A stretch of DNA of 48,193 nt from an uncultured Lentisphaerota bacterium (GCA_903912445.1 CAIWHP010000034.1:1-48193); one strand, 5' to 3'; positions 23,963 to 32,734 are shown, counted from the stretch's first letter. Numbers and translations are program-made. The notes: generated by a model from the sequence alone, not told the origin.

Positions 23963-25696
23963 ATGATTCGTTGGAGCCAGCAATTGATACCGACGCTGCG
24001 GGAAGCGCCGGCGGAAGCGGAAATCCCGAGCCACCAGCTGATGCTGCGGGCGGGGCTGATCCGCAAGCTCGGCGGCGGCCTCTACACCTTCCTGCCGCTG
24101 GGCCTGCGCGCGCTGCGCAAGGTGGAGCGCATCGTCCGCGAGGAGATGGATGGCGCCGGCGCCCAGGAGATCCTGATGCCGGCGATGCAGCCGCAGGAGC
24201 TGTGGGAGCAGACCGGCCGCTTCACGACGCTCAAGGACGTGATGTTCAAGATCAAGGACCGGCAGGAGCGCAACCTGGTGCTCGGCCCGACGCACGAGGA
24301 GGTCGTGACCGACCTCGTCGCGCACGAGGTGCAGTCCTACCGCCAGCTCCCGCTCAACCTCTACCAGATCCAGACGAAATTCCGCGATGAGATCCGCCCG
24401 CGCTTCGGCCTGATGCGCGCGAAGGAGTTCATCATGAAGGACGCCTACAGCTTCGACATGGACCTCGCGGGCGTCGAGAAGAGCTACCAGGCGATGTACC
24501 GCGCCTACGAGCGCATCTTCAAGCGCGCCGGGCTGCGCACCAAGGCCGTCGAGGCCGACACCGGCGCGATGGGCGGCAGCGCCTCGCACGAGTTCATGGT
24601 GCTGGCCGAGGCCGGCGAGGATGGCGTGATCGAGTGCGACGCCTGCGCCTACGCGGCGAACCTCGAGCGCGCCGAGGGCACGGGCCGCGGCGAACGTGTT
24701 TTTGCCGACGCCGAAAAAACGCCGGTTGTTGTCGCGACCCCCAACCGGAAGACCATCACGGGCGTCGCCGCGTTCTTCCAGTCGCCGCCCGCGCGGCTCA
24801 TCAAGACCCTGATTTATCTCGCCGACGGGAAACCCGTCGTCGCGCTCGTCCCCGGCGACCGCGAGGTCAACGAGATCAAGCTCAAGCGCGCCCTCAAGGC
24901 GACGACCCTGGCGCTGGCCGACGATGACACCATCACCAAGGTGACCGGCGCCCCGGTCGGCTATGCCGGCCCCGCCGGGCTGACGGCCACGCTCATCGCC
25001 GACGAAAAGCTGCAGGGCTATCGCGGCGCGATCACCGGCGCGAACCAGGCCGATGCGCATCTGGTCAACGTGGACCTTGCGCGCGACGCGCAGATCGGGA
25101 CCTGGGCCGACATCTCCAACGCTAACGCCGGCGACGGCTGCCCGCGCTGCGGCAAGGGCAACCTCGTGCTGAAGCGCGGCATCGAAGTGGGCCACGTCTT
25201 CAAGCTCGGCACGAAGTACAGCGAGGCGCTCGGCGCGGGCTATCTCGATCCCGCCGGCCAGCGCCAGACCGCGATCATGGGCTGCTACGGCATCGGCGTG
25301 ACGCGCACCCTGCAATCGGTGATCGAGCAGAGCCACGACGCCAACGGCATCGTGTGGCCGATCTCGATCGCGCCCTACCAGGTGGAAGTGCTCCCGATCA
25401 ACGTGTCGCACGCGCCGACGATGGAAGCGGCCCTGAAGATCGCGGCGGAGCTGGAAGCCGCGGGCTTCGACGTGCTGTTCGATGACCGCGACGAGCGGCC
25501 GGGCGTGAAGTTCAAAGACGCCGACCTGCTCGGCCTCCCGATCCGCGTGAACGTGGGCGAGAAAGGCCTCGCGAAGGGCATGCTGGAGATCAAGCTGCGC
25601 CACAACGGCGAGATGCGCATGGCGCCGCCGGAACAGACCCTCGCGGCGGTGCAGGCCGCGGCGCAGGAATTGCGGCAGGGCGTAACCCCGGCCTGA
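23963..25696 (+). CDS. proS: Prolyl-tRNA synthetase (bacterial type, with INS domain)
   Basis: 577 aa with GAGGAG before the ATG. Class II motifs are present: GLIRKLGGGLYTFLPLGLRA (motif 1 region), FRDEIRPRFGLMRAKEF (motif 2) and MGCYGIGVTRTLQSVIEQ (motif 3). Residues about 230-390 form the bacterial INS editing domain that deacylates Ala-tRNAPro. The anticodon-binding domain has YQVEVLPINVSHAPT, DVLFDDRDERPGVKFKDADL and GLPIRVNVG. It charges tRNA-Pro in the cytoplasm. Length and order are normal for the bacterial form. A small membrane protein follows after 7 bp, likely in the same transcript. Confidence 0.97.
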   Translation: MIRWSQQLIPTLREAPAEAEIPSHQLMLRAGLIRKLGGGLYTFLPLGLRALRKVERIVREEMDGAGAQEILMPAMQPQELWEQTGRFTTLKDVMFKIKDRQERNLVLGPTHEEVVTDLVAHEVQSYRQLPLNLYQIQTKFRDEIRPRFGLMRAKEFIMKDAYSFDMDLAGVEKSYQAMYRAYERIFKRAGLRTKAVEADTGAMGGSASHEFMVLAEAGEDGVIECDACAYAANLERAEGTGRGERVFADAEKTPVVVATPNRKTITGVAAFFQSPPARLIKTLIYLADGKPVVALVPGDREVNEIKLKRALKATTLALADDDTITKVTGAPVGYAGPAGLTATLIADEKLQGYRGAITGANQADAHLVNVDLARDAQIGTWADISNANAGDGCPRCGKGNLVLKRGIEVGHVFKLGTKYSEALGAGYLDPAGQRQTAIMGCYGIGVTRTLQSVIEQSHDANGIVWPISIAPYQVEVLPINVSHAPTMEAALKIAAELEAAGFDVLFDDRDERPGVKFKDADLLGLPIRVNVGEKGLAKGMLEIKLRHNGEMRMAPPEQTLAAVQAAAQELRQGVTPA

Positions 25697-25703
25697 GCAC
25701 CCC

Positions 25704-26147
25704 ATGGCACGGCGCTTCAACGTCAAAGGCACCAACGATTTTATCGTCTGGGCCGTCGTGCTGTTCGCGCTCGGCCTGTGGTGCATCAAGGACGGCTGGT
25801 TCCCCTCGCAGGCCACGCTGGACAGACATCCGCACGAGATACTGGTAAAGGCGGACCAGACCGGCAGCGTCAAGGACGTGTTCGTCAAGCGCGGAGAGCT
25901 GATCCGCGCCGAGCAGCCGATCGTCCGCCTTGCGCTCACAGAGACGAACGCCGAACAGTTACTGAAGGCACCCTCACAGGGCGAGGTCGGCGGCATGCTG
26001 GCGGAAAAGGGCGCCTTGATCAGCCGCGGCCAGACCGTGGCCACGCTGATCCCAGAAGACACCTTTTACACCTTCAACCACAGCCTCGCTTTCCTTTCGC
26101 TATTGGGCGCGCTGATTTGTGCCGTCATCCATTTTCTGGTGCGATGA
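25704..26147 (+). CDS. Small two-TM protein with lipoyl-like barrel-sandwich domain
   Basis: 147 aa, 7 bp after proS. Residues about 13-32 (FIVWAVVLFALGLWCIKDGW) and about 124-146 (SLAFLSLLGALICAVIHFLV) are transmembrane helices. Between them, residues 45-118 are a biotinyl/lipoyl-like half-barrel pair: ILVKADQTGSVKDVFVKRGE, then LKAPSQGEVGGMLAEKGALI and GQTVATLIPED, the fold of membrane-fusion adaptors. There is no lipoylated Lys context (DK(A/S/M)), so it is a structural version. It may join a transport or envelope complex, but partners are not evident here. Confidence 0.8.
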   Translation: MARRFNVKGTNDFIVWAVVLFALGLWCIKDGWFPSQATLDRHPHEILVKADQTGSVKDVFVKRGELIRAEQPIVRLALTETNAEQLLKAPSQGEVGGMLAEKGALISRGQTVATLIPEDTFYTFNHSLAFLSLLGALICAVIHFLVR

Positions 26148-26182
26148 AGTTGAGGGGCGGCCGGCGTGCCGTCCCATCCCCA

Positions 26183-26191
26183 CCCCCCCCC
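26183..26191. repeat. C9 homopolymer tract upstream of the 26207 start
   Basis: Nine consecutive C end 15 bp before the ATG at 26207. Tract-length change at this place could alter promoter or ribosome-binding geometry, so it is a candidate phase-variable element; it may also be chance or sequencing error. Adjacent 26150-26180 contains a GGCCGGCGTGCC hairpin-rich stretch. Confidence 0.35.
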
Positions 26192-26206
26192 GTCACGAAG
26201 ACCCGG

Positions 26207-27211
26207 ATGACAGCTTTCCCGCGTAGTTGCGCGCTTGCGGCCGCGTGCCTAGCGCTGGCGCTGGCGACGACGGCGCAGACGGACCGGGTGTTTGCTGCGC
26301 ACAGTTTCTGCTACACGCCCATCCCCGCCGATGCGCCGCTGCACACCAACTCCGCGAAGTTCGTCGCCGAATTCCTGCGGCAGAAGCAGGCCTACTACGG
26401 CACCGTGAGCATCAACACGCGCGCCTACGCCGCGCCGGTTTACGTGGTCGGCAGCAACCTCCCGACCGTGGCTGTGAGCCATTGGGACCGGCAGCAGAAA
26501 GGCTACCGCGACAAGCGCCTTGAGGCGCAGTGGCAGGCGGTGCCGATCCCCGACTATGCCGAGCCCGCCGATGGCACCGATGCGGAGCTGGTCGTCTGGC
26601 AGCCGGCGACCGACCGGATGTGGGAGTTCTGGCTGACGCGCAAGACAAACGGCGTCTGGCAGGCCTGCTGGGGCGGCGGCATGGAGCACGTCTCGCAAAA
26701 TCCCGGCATCTGGCCGGACCACTACGGCACCACCGCCACCAGCCTGCCGTTCCTCGGCGGCCAGCTCTCGGTGGCCGAAGTGCGCCGCGGCGAGATCCGG
26801 CACGCGCTCGGCATCGCGCTCGTGGACCTGGAGCATTGGAACATCATCTCCTGGCCCGCGACGCGCTCCGACGCCTGGAACCCGCAGCACGTGCCCAACC
26901 GCATCCCCGAAGGGCTGCGCTTCCGCCTCGATCCGAGCGTGGATGTGGACGCGCTGCAGCTGCATTCCGTCGGCAAGCTGATCGCGAAGGCCGCGCAGAA
27001 ATATGGCTTCGTCGTCTGGGACAAGGGCGGCGGCATCACGCTGCGCGCCGAGAACCCCAAGGCCTACACGCTGCGTGGCGAGCAAGATCCCTGGCCCGAA
27101 CTCTTCCAAGGCAAGCCCGCGTGGTCCATCCTGAGCGGCTTCCCGTGGGACAAGCTGCAGTTCCTGCCGATGGACTACGGCAAGCCGGGCGGAATGACGA
27201 GAGGCGAGTGA
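26207..27211 (+). CDS. Secreted protein of unknown function
   Basis: 334 aa from MTAFPRSCALAAACLALALA, a signal peptide ending near TTAQTD. The mature protein is a beta-rich extracellular protein with FCYTPIPADAPLHTNSAKF, YVVGSNLPTVAVSHWDRQQK, WEFWLTRKTNGVWQACWGGGMEH, HYGTTATSLPFLGG and GKLIAKAAQKYGFVVWDKGG. The pattern of conserved Trp, Asp and His suggests a carbohydrate- or cell-wall-acting enzyme; similar sequences occur as uncharacterised secreted proteins in actinobacteria and PVC phyla as far as I recall. I do not recognise a named family. No strong Shine-Dalgarno is seen (CGAAGACCCGG). Confidence 0.75.
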   Translation: MTAFPRSCALAAACLALALATTAQTDRVFAAHSFCYTPIPADAPLHTNSAKFVAEFLRQKQAYYGTVSINTRAYAAPVYVVGSNLPTVAVSHWDRQQKGYRDKRLEAQWQAVPIPDYAEPADGTDAELVVWQPATDRMWEFWLTRKTNGVWQACWGGGMEHVSQNPGIWPDHYGTTATSLPFLGGQLSVAEVRRGEIRHALGIALVDLEHWNIISWPATRSDAWNPQHVPNRIPEGLRFRLDPSVDVDALQLHSVGKLIAKAAQKYGFVVWDKGGGITLRAENPKAYTLRGEQDPWPELFQGKPAWSILSGFPWDKLQFLPMDYGKPGGMTRGE

Positions 27212-27361
27212 CGGGATTCAAGTGTCGAGTGGCGGGGGGCAACACCCTAAAAGGACGCTCAGTTCCCAGCAGCCTATATAGGAGGGCGTGGCATTCCAGC
27301 CCCGCGAAACAAGTCCAACCTCAGCGCAAGCGGTGCAAGGACGAACGCCCTTATCTGGTGC

Positions 27362-27715
27362 TCATCTTCGCTTGCGGGCGAGGGGCGGCAGGGCAATGTC
27401 GCGCACCATGCCCGGCGGGACGACATGTGCAGCAAGCGGAGCCAAGCCGAGCTGTTGTCGGTAACCCTCGATTCGTCCGACCAACCCGAAGGCGCGGGCA
27501 CGTGCTTGATAGAGCGCCAACCGCGTCAGGGCGCGCTGCGAGGCATAGCCGCTGGCCGGCAGCGCTTGATGCAGCAGCAGCGCTTCGTCTAAGAGCTTGC
27601 AGGCTTCACGGCGCGGGTCGTCATCCGCTTGTCGGGTTTCGCGCCAAAAAGCAAAGAGGCTGGGCGGATCAAAAGCCAGTTCATACACCTTCTGTAGCCG
27701 TTCGCGCGCAGTCAT
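27362..27715 (-). CDS. Small helical protein of a two-gene module
   Basis: 117 aa from MTARERLQKVYELAFD. It is predicted mainly helical (LLDEALLLHQALPASGYAS, RALTRLALYQARARAFGLVG) with a basic tail (PPLARKRR). It has no signal peptide. Its ATG overlaps the stop of the nucleotidyltransferase-fold gene as ATGA (27712-27715), so the two are co-translated. The arrangement resembles toxin-antitoxin or nucleotidyltransferase/partner modules, but I do not recognise the family. 27212-27361 downstream shows no gene. Confidence 0.65.
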   Translation of the reverse strand: MTARERLQKVYELAFDPPSLFAFWRETRQADDDPRREACKLLDEALLLHQALPASGYASQRALTRLALYQARARAFGLVGRIEGYRQQLGLAPLAAHVVPPGMVRDIALPPLARKRR

Positions 27716-28284
27716 CGTGTGTGCTCCGGCGGTGGGGGAAAATCGGCCTGCAGGTTGCCCAGGTTATCGAGCACCACGGGATCGTGTTTGAAGGGCTCGG
27801 GCAAGCGCTGCACGGCCGCGGCTATGTCGGCCCAAGCGATGGGCTGTTGCGCCCACAGGTAGGCTATATCAGCCTGATCTAATTCGTCGTAGCGGATGAG
27901 TTTGCTGGCGATGAGGTCGGGCGCCGGCACCGTCACGATCTTCAACCGCGCGCCCTGCCAGAGCAGCACGGCGCGCCCGGCGGCCGGCGGCGCCAGACAG
28001 AGCCGCGCCGCCTGGATCCATTCCATGTGATCACCAGACGTGTCGGGTTCGGGATTGATCGGCAACCCGGCGGCAACAGCCGCGCGCGACAAATCCACAA
28101 AATTGGCGTCAGAATAAGGTGCGGCCACATCCACATCCAGACTGGTACGATCAGGCTCATCGAGCAGGATGAACGCCGCACTGCCATAGATGCACAGCGT
28201 GGCCGGCGCAGCCAGCCCAGCGTCTATGTTGCCCAGATATTTCAATAATTGGGGCTTGTTCACAACGGCGATTATAACCGGCAT
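27712..28284 (-). CDS. Nucleotidyltransferase-fold protein, first gene of a two-gene module
   Basis: About 190 aa from ATG 28284. Alternatives are GTG 28263 (VNKPQLLKYL) and an upstream GTG at 28365; a TATAAT at 28271-28276 (minus strand) close before GTG 28263 could give a leaderless message. LCIYGSAAFILL followed by RTSLDVDVAAPY is the G-S-x(n)-D-x-D core of polymerase-beta-type nucleotidyltransferases. LIASKLIRYDELDQADIAYL resembles the C-terminal helices of AbiEii or DUF6036-like proteins. Such proteins include toxins of type IV-like systems and tRNA or protein modifiers. Gene context is isolated between carbohydrate genes, in keeping with a mobile module. Function is inferred. Confidence 0.68.
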   Translation of the reverse strand: MPVIIAVVNKPQLLKYLGNIDAGLAAPATLCIYGSAAFILLDEPDRTSLDVDVAAPYSDANFVDLSRAAVAAGLPINPEPDTSGDHMEWIQAARLCLAPPAAGRAVLLWQGARLKIVTVPAPDLIASKLIRYDELDQADIAYLWAQQPIAWADIAAAVQRLPEPFKHDPVVLDNLGNLQADFPPPPEHTR

Positions 28285-28384
28285 GGATGGCGTGGCGAGC
28301 ACGGAGTAGACTCGATGTCGGGACAGCTCCACGCTCTCATTGTTCACGCCGGCGGTTCTTCGCACCCTCGACTCTCGCCCCGCT

Positions 28385-30745
28385 TCACTCCTTCATCACG
28401 CCGAGGCGGAGGTAGGGCAGGATCTCGTCGCGCAGCGGGCGGCCGAGGTCGAAGAGGACGAAGCCGGGCGCGCCGAGCTTGCGCAGGCCGGCGATCTGGG
28501 CGATGGCCTGGTCGGGCCGCAGGCGGCATTCCATGGCGGCGATGCCGATCCCGGGGCAGACGCGGCCGGCCGCGCCGGGCAACGCGAGGTGCTGCGCGGT
28601 GCGCGCGAGGAACAGGTTGGTGTCCTCGGTGTAGTTCATCGGGCAGACGAAATCCACATAGCCGTTCTTCAGCCAGACCGGCCAGTCCTGGCCGACGCTG
28701 GCGGCGCATTCGGGATAGCCGGCGAACACGGCGGCAGAGAGCTTGATGCCGGGCCGGACCGCGCGGACGCGCTGGCTGACCTGGCGCACGAACGCGGTCA
28801 TCGTCTCGCAGCGGAAACGCTCGAACTCGGCGGCAAGCGCCCCGCCGTGCGCACAGCTCGCGGGCCAGCCGCGGACGGCGCTGCCGCGCCGCGCCTCAAA
28901 CGCGCGCCGCGCCGCCGCCGAAAAATCCACCGTGTGGTCGCTGTAGCGGATGTAGTCGAGGTGCAGCCCATCCACCGGATAGCGGCGCACGAGGTCCTCG
29001 TAGGCGTTGAGCAGCAGCGCCACATTGTCGGGATGCGAGGGGCTCAGCCACGGCGTGCTCTTGCCGTCGGCGGTTTCCTGCAGCCGGCCGGCGCGGCGCA
29101 GCTGCGTCGTGAACTCGTCCGGCGCGTTGCCGGGATTCCAGCAGACGGCCCAGCAGTGGAACTGCAGTCCGTTCGCGTGCGCGGCGGCGAGCGCCGCGGC
29201 GAGCTGGTCGCCGTAGCGGGTGCAGCTGAACGAGCGCGGCAGCGCCGCGCTCGGGAAATGCGCCACCCCACCCCAGAGCATGTTGGCGAACAGCGCGTTG
29301 AACCGCCCGGCCGCCAGCTCGCGGCAGGTGTGCGGCCAGTCGCCGGGATAGAGGCCCAGCCCCGAGTGTTCCCACACGCCGCGCAGCTCCTCGCGCCGCG
29401 GGACCTGCGCCGCGGCATAGGCCACGGCGACCGTGTGATCGAGCGCGCGGCACTGGTCGACGACCTCGGCATGGCGGCCCGCCGCAAAGAGCGCAGGCAG
29501 GCCGGCATACAGCTTCTCCGCCTCCGGCAGCGCGCCGAGCTGCGCGCGCGCCGCGGCGAACGACGCCGCGCCGCCAACACAGCCGGCGCGATAGTAGGCC
29601 TGCAGAGCGGCCTGCGGCCAGACCGCGGGAGCGAGCGAGCCGAGCAAACCGAGCAGCAGGCGCTGCTTGTTGGCCAGATCCTCATCCTGCAGAATGTGCG
29701 CGAACCAGACCCCCTGCGCCGAAGCCGCCCATGCTGGCGTCGACTGGCGCTGGCCCGCGGCATTTTCCCACCAGGCGATCACGCGTGCGGTGTCGTCGGC
29801 TGGCAGCGCGGGCAGGATGTTGCTCGATTCCTGGAAGATGCGCGGCGGCACGCTCCACGTGGCCGCATCGGTGAAACTGAACGAACTCCAACGGCCCGGC
29901 GCCTCGGCGCGCTGATAGGGGCCGAGCCGGAAGTGCATCTGCCGCGCCAGCGCCTCGTCGGCGCCATAGCAGACCATCAGCTTGCCGCCGCGCGCGAGCA
30001 GCGCCGCCAGCGCGCGCGCCTCGCCCGGCAGCGGTCGCGAGTTATAGGGCAGGATCGCCACCGTCGCGTTCTTGAGCGCCTCCGGCGCGCCTTCGTCGGT
30101 CACCACGTTGTGGCCGATGCCGAGGTCGGCCAGCCAGCCGACGATCATTTTCGTCACGCGGTGCGCCGCCTTGCGCTCTGCCGGGCCGTCCACCGACGTC
30201 GTGCCTTGGACCACCAGCACGCCACCGATGCGGGCGCTGATGCTGTGGACGACGATGCGGACATCGCTCGGCTGCCCGCGCCACGGCGAAAACCGGATGC
30301 CCTCGATCCTTTGCCAGTCCGCCGTCTTGTTATCCGCCGCGAATTCGCTGCGCGGTATGATCACCCGCTGCCGCCCCGTCTCCTTGAGGGTCGCGCTGCC
30401 GGAGAGCCAGCCCTTGCCGCTCTTGAGGTAGATCACCAGCGAGCGCAATGCCGCCGGCCGGTCGCACGAAACATCGAGTTCGAGGCAGGTCGCCCCCTCC
30501 AGATTCGCGGAAACTTCGCGATCCCAATAGGCGCGGTCTGTTACCGTAAACGGGCATAAAAATTCGAGGCCGCCGCCCTCGGCCAGGCGCGGGCCCGGCA
30601 GCGGCTCATGACCTTTCCAGGCCCCGGCCCGGCTCCCGTCCTCGAGCCGCATCGTCCCCTCGACGACCGGCGTGCTTTTCCAGCCCAGCGCCCAGCACGA
30701 TGTGGCCACCGTCAGGGTGGCGGCCAGCAGCCATGTAATTTTCAC
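28385..30745 (-). CDS. Secreted GHL10-type glycosyl hydrolase (family 10-like, DUF187)
   Basis: 786 aa. Residues 1-19 are a signal peptide (MKITWLLAATLTVATSCWA). Residues about 20-175 form a beta-sandwich of carbohydrate-binding type. Residues about 180-400 look like a glutamine-amidotransferase-like or ThuA-like region (ATVAILPYNSRPL, RGGKLMVCYG). Residues about 450-780 are the GHL10 TIM barrel: FNALFANMLWGGVAHFPS, ANGLQFHCWAVCWNPGNAP, WLSPSHPDN, VDGLHLDYIRY and DFVCPMNY. This family (YddW/COG1649) is predicted to hydrolyse glycans, for example peptidoglycan or plant polysaccharides. The substrate is unknown. The 172 bp downstream of the next minus-strand gene (30746-30917) hold no gene. Confidence 0.88.
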   Translation of the reverse strand: MKITWLLAATLTVATSCWALGWKSTPVVEGTMRLEDGSRAGAWKGHEPLPGPRLAEGGGLEFLCPFTVTDRAYWDREVSANLEGATCLELDVSCDRPAALRSLVIYLKSGKGWLSGSATLKETGRQRVIIPRSEFAADNKTADWQRIEGIRFSPWRGQPSDVRIVVHSISARIGGVLVVQGTTSVDGPAERKAAHRVTKMIVGWLADLGIGHNVVTDEGAPEALKNATVAILPYNSRPLPGEARALAALLARGGKLMVCYGADEALARQMHFRLGPYQRAEAPGRWSSFSFTDAATWSVPPRIFQESSNILPALPADDTARVIAWWENAAGQRQSTPAWAASAQGVWFAHILQDEDLANKQRLLLGLLGSLAPAVWPQAALQAYYRAGCVGGAASFAAARAQLGALPEAEKLYAGLPALFAAGRHAEVVDQCRALDHTVAVAYAAAQVPRREELRGVWEHSGLGLYPGDWPHTCRELAAGRFNALFANMLWGGVAHFPSAALPRSFSCTRYGDQLAAALAAAHANGLQFHCWAVCWNPGNAPDEFTTQLRRAGRLQETADGKSTPWLSPSHPDNVALLLNAYEDLVRRYPVDGLHLDYIRYSDHTVDFSAAARRAFEARRGSAVRGWPASCAHGGALAAEFERFRCETMTAFVRQVSQRVRAVRPGIKLSAAVFAGYPECAASVGQDWPVWLKNGYVDFVCPMNYTEDTNLFLARTAQHLALPGAAGRVCPGIGIAAMECRLRPDQAIAQIAGLRKLGAPGFVLFDLGRPLRDEILPYLRLGVMKE

Positions 30746-30917
30746 GCATGATCCTTTAAAAGGGCGTCAATCTAGCGGAGAACCCGCGCCGGTCAAGGCG
30801 CATTTGCGGAGCAGACGCGCCAGCAATGCGTTGGCGTGATGCCGTGCCGGCAAAAAGACGCCGCGAGGGCGCATGGCGTGGCAGGGCGAAAGGGGCCATG
30901 GATTGGGGACGCGCGGA

Positions 30918-31898
30918 TCAGGGCAACGTGATGCGCAGCAGGGTGACCGGGCCATCCACGGGGTCGAGCAGGCACTCCGGCACGGCGGCCGGAACCAGGC
31001 AGGTGGTGCCGGCCGCGAGAAGCTCTGTGTGGCCATCCAGCGAGAGTTGCAATTTCCCGGACATGACAAAAAACACGCGGAACGAACCGCCGTCGCCGCG
31101 GCAGGTGCAGGGATCGGCAAGCGTGAAGCGCTCGACGCGAAAATAGGGCGAGGTAACGAGGCGCTCGACCTGGGTGCAGCCCTGCACAATGACCTGGGCG
31201 GGCTGCACCTTCGCGCTGCCGGCGTCGTTCCAGTTGATGACACGCAGAGCCTCGGCGATGTGCAGCGGGCGGGCCTTGCCGTCAAGGCCGACGCGGCCCC
31301 AGTCATAGACCCGATAGGTGGTGTTGGAGTTCTGCTGCACCTCGAAGATCAGGCAGCCGGCGTCGATCGCATGGACTCGGCCGCCGGGGACATAGACGGC
31401 ATCGCCGGCTTGCACGGGGATGCGATTGAGCAGGCTTTCGACCTGGCGGGTCTGGATGGCCAGCTCAAGGGCCGCGCGATTGACGCCCGGCTTGAGCCCG
31501 CAGTAGAGCGCGCTGCCGGGCTGCGCGGCGAGCACATACCACATTTCCGTCTTGGCCTCGCCGCCGAATTTCCGTGCCGCCTCGTCGTCGGGGTGGACCT
31601 GCACGCTCAGCTTTTCGTGGGCGTCAATCAGCTTGATCAGCAGCGGGAAGGTGGGCGTGGTGGCCTTGGTGCCCATGAGTTCGTGGCCGAACCGCTGGGT
31701 CAGCGCGCGGAAGGTGGTGCCGGCGAGCGGGCCGTTGCTGACCACGCCCATCCCGTCGAAACGGTCGGAGATTTCCCACGATTCGGCGTAGACGCCGGGC
31801 GGCAGGTCGCGCTGGTATTTCCGGACGATCTCCTGGCCACCCCACAGGTAGTCCTTGTAGACCGGCTTGAACCGCAGCGGATATAGTTCCGTCGCCAT
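30918..31898 (-). CDS. manA: Class I mannose-6-phosphate isomerase
   Basis: 326 aa. The cupin zinc site is visible: QVHPDDEA (Gln and His), TEMWYVL (Glu) and GRVHAIDAG (His). YLWGGQEI near the N-terminus and EVQQNSNTTYRVYDWGR are characteristic of short bacterial type-I PMI proteins. It interconverts mannose-6-phosphate and fructose-6-phosphate in the cytoplasm, feeding mannose into glycolysis or supplying GDP-mannose. The neighbouring GH genes and GH27 (galactomannan side chains) give it a natural role in mannose use. It is possibly an isolated gene. Confidence 0.92.
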   Translation of the reverse strand: MATELYPLRFKPVYKDYLWGGQEIVRKYQRDLPPGVYAESWEISDRFDGMGVVSNGPLAGTTFRALTQRFGHELMGTKATTPTFPLLIKLIDAHEKLSVQVHPDDEAARKFGGEAKTEMWYVLAAQPGSALYCGLKPGVNRAALELAIQTRQVESLLNRIPVQAGDAVYVPGGRVHAIDAGCLIFEVQQNSNTTYRVYDWGRVGLDGKARPLHIAEALRVINWNDAGSAKVQPAQVIVQGCTQVERLVTSPYFRVERFTLADPCTCRGDGGSFRVFFVMSGKLQLSLDGHTELLAAGTTCLVPAAVPECLLDPVDGPVTLLRITLP

Positions 31899-31991
31899 AA
31901 CGCGTCGTGCTCCGTATGTATTTTAGCGGCGGCGGCGCTGGTTTCAAGCGCGGATTCGAAAGACATGATTGAACACATCGCTGCAGCGAAG

Positions 31992-32174
31992 GCCGGGTCT
32001 CCGACCCGGCGAACCATAACCAGGGCAGAACATCGAAGGTCGGACACCAAACGCCAACACCGAACATGCGGCAGATATAGTAGAACCGAAATCCAGAAGC
32101 GATGCAGTGTTCAAATGCGGCTGGGGACTGTGTTTTTTTCTTGGAGCGTGGGCGCGCCGGGTCAGAGACCCGGC
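31992..32174. repeat. Hairpin pair with GCCGGGTC arms
   Basis: Two hairpins share arms GCCGGGTC/GACCCGGC: 31992-32010 (loop TCC) and 32156-32174 (loop AGA). They lie in 31899-32192, which contains no gene. They are probably the two ends of one REP-like intergenic element or two members of a family; the first precedes the M6P isomerase promoter side and the second lies just before the broken gene at 32193. Confidence 0.55.
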
Positions 32175-32192
32175 CTACAACGTGGCGGCATC

Positions 32193-32584
32193 TCATTTGA
32201 TTTCGATCTCGCGCAGATTCACCACGCCGCCGTCGCGGCTGCGGTACTGCACCTGATAGCGGCCGGGCTGTTGTGCTTGGCGTCCAACACGCAGGTCTTG
32301 ACCCAAAGCTGGATGGTCTGGCCGCGCACGGCACAGCCGGTCTCGCGTACGGCCAGCGCCGAGTTGATGAGGGTCGGCTTGATGGTGACCTGCTTCAGCC
32401 CCGACACGTCGCAGTTGATCGGCAGGCGATAGTTGCCATCGGCCAGCTTCTGTGGCTCACCCACCGCCAGCCCGCCGACCGACTGGATGAAATTCCAGTC
32501 ACGCTGCTCGCTCGTCACCACCGCCATGCCGCAGCCGAGCGCCACCGCCACGCCGGCTGCTAAAGTTATTAATCGCTTATTCAT
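32193..32584 (-). pseudogene. Small exported protein gene with an apparent 1-base deletion
   Basis: The frame from ATG 32584 encodes a signal peptide (MNKRLITLAAGVAVALGCGM) and a beta-rich domain (LPINCDVSGLKQVTIKPTLI, GCAVRGQTIQLWVKTCVLDA), then turns into low-complexity AAATAAW and stops at 32219. One base added near GCCAAGCACAACAGC (about 32260-32272) continues as AQQPGRYQVQYRSRDGG, then VVNLREIEIK, ending at TGA 32193-32195. That end looks genuine, so the intact protein would be about 130 aa. A sequencing or assembly error is possible. The family is not recognised; it resembles small secreted proteins of proteobacteria. Confidence 0.6.
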
Positions 32585-32630
32585 GGTGAGGCCCTTTGGC
32601 CGCCCAACAGTCTAGCGCTGACTACATACC

Positions 32631-32644
32631 TTTCCAAGGTTGGG
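32631..32644. repeat. Degenerate single copy of the CCAAG palindrome
   Basis: TTTCCAAGGTTGGG, centred near 32639, matches the left half and part of the right half of the palindrome found in the arrays. It lies 47 bp upstream of the broken gene starting at 32584. It may be a decayed operator. Confidence 0.4.
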
Positions 32645-32651
32645 CAATTGC

Positions 32652-32675
32652 TAGGGCGGCCACGCCGTGGCCGCC
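32652..32675. repeat. 24-bp hairpin repeat, copy 2
   Basis: Identical to 16657-16680: 9-bp stem GGCGGCCAC/GTGGCCGCC with loop GCC and a TAGGG flank. A second hairpin, GCGCGCTCCGCGAGCGCG, follows at 32703-32720 before the GH2 stop at 32735, so the pair parallels the arrangement near 16657-16795. Confidence 0.7.
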
Positions 32676-32734
32676 GCTTGGTTGCAGTCGTTTCATCTGG
32701 CGGCGCGCTCCGCGAGCGCGTCCTCCCCTGAAAA

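Noticed and set aside
23879-26062. Long minus-strand frame opposite proS
   Set aside because: Arg/Ala/His-rich shadow of proS with no family resemblance; the plus-strand synthetase motifs are unambiguous.
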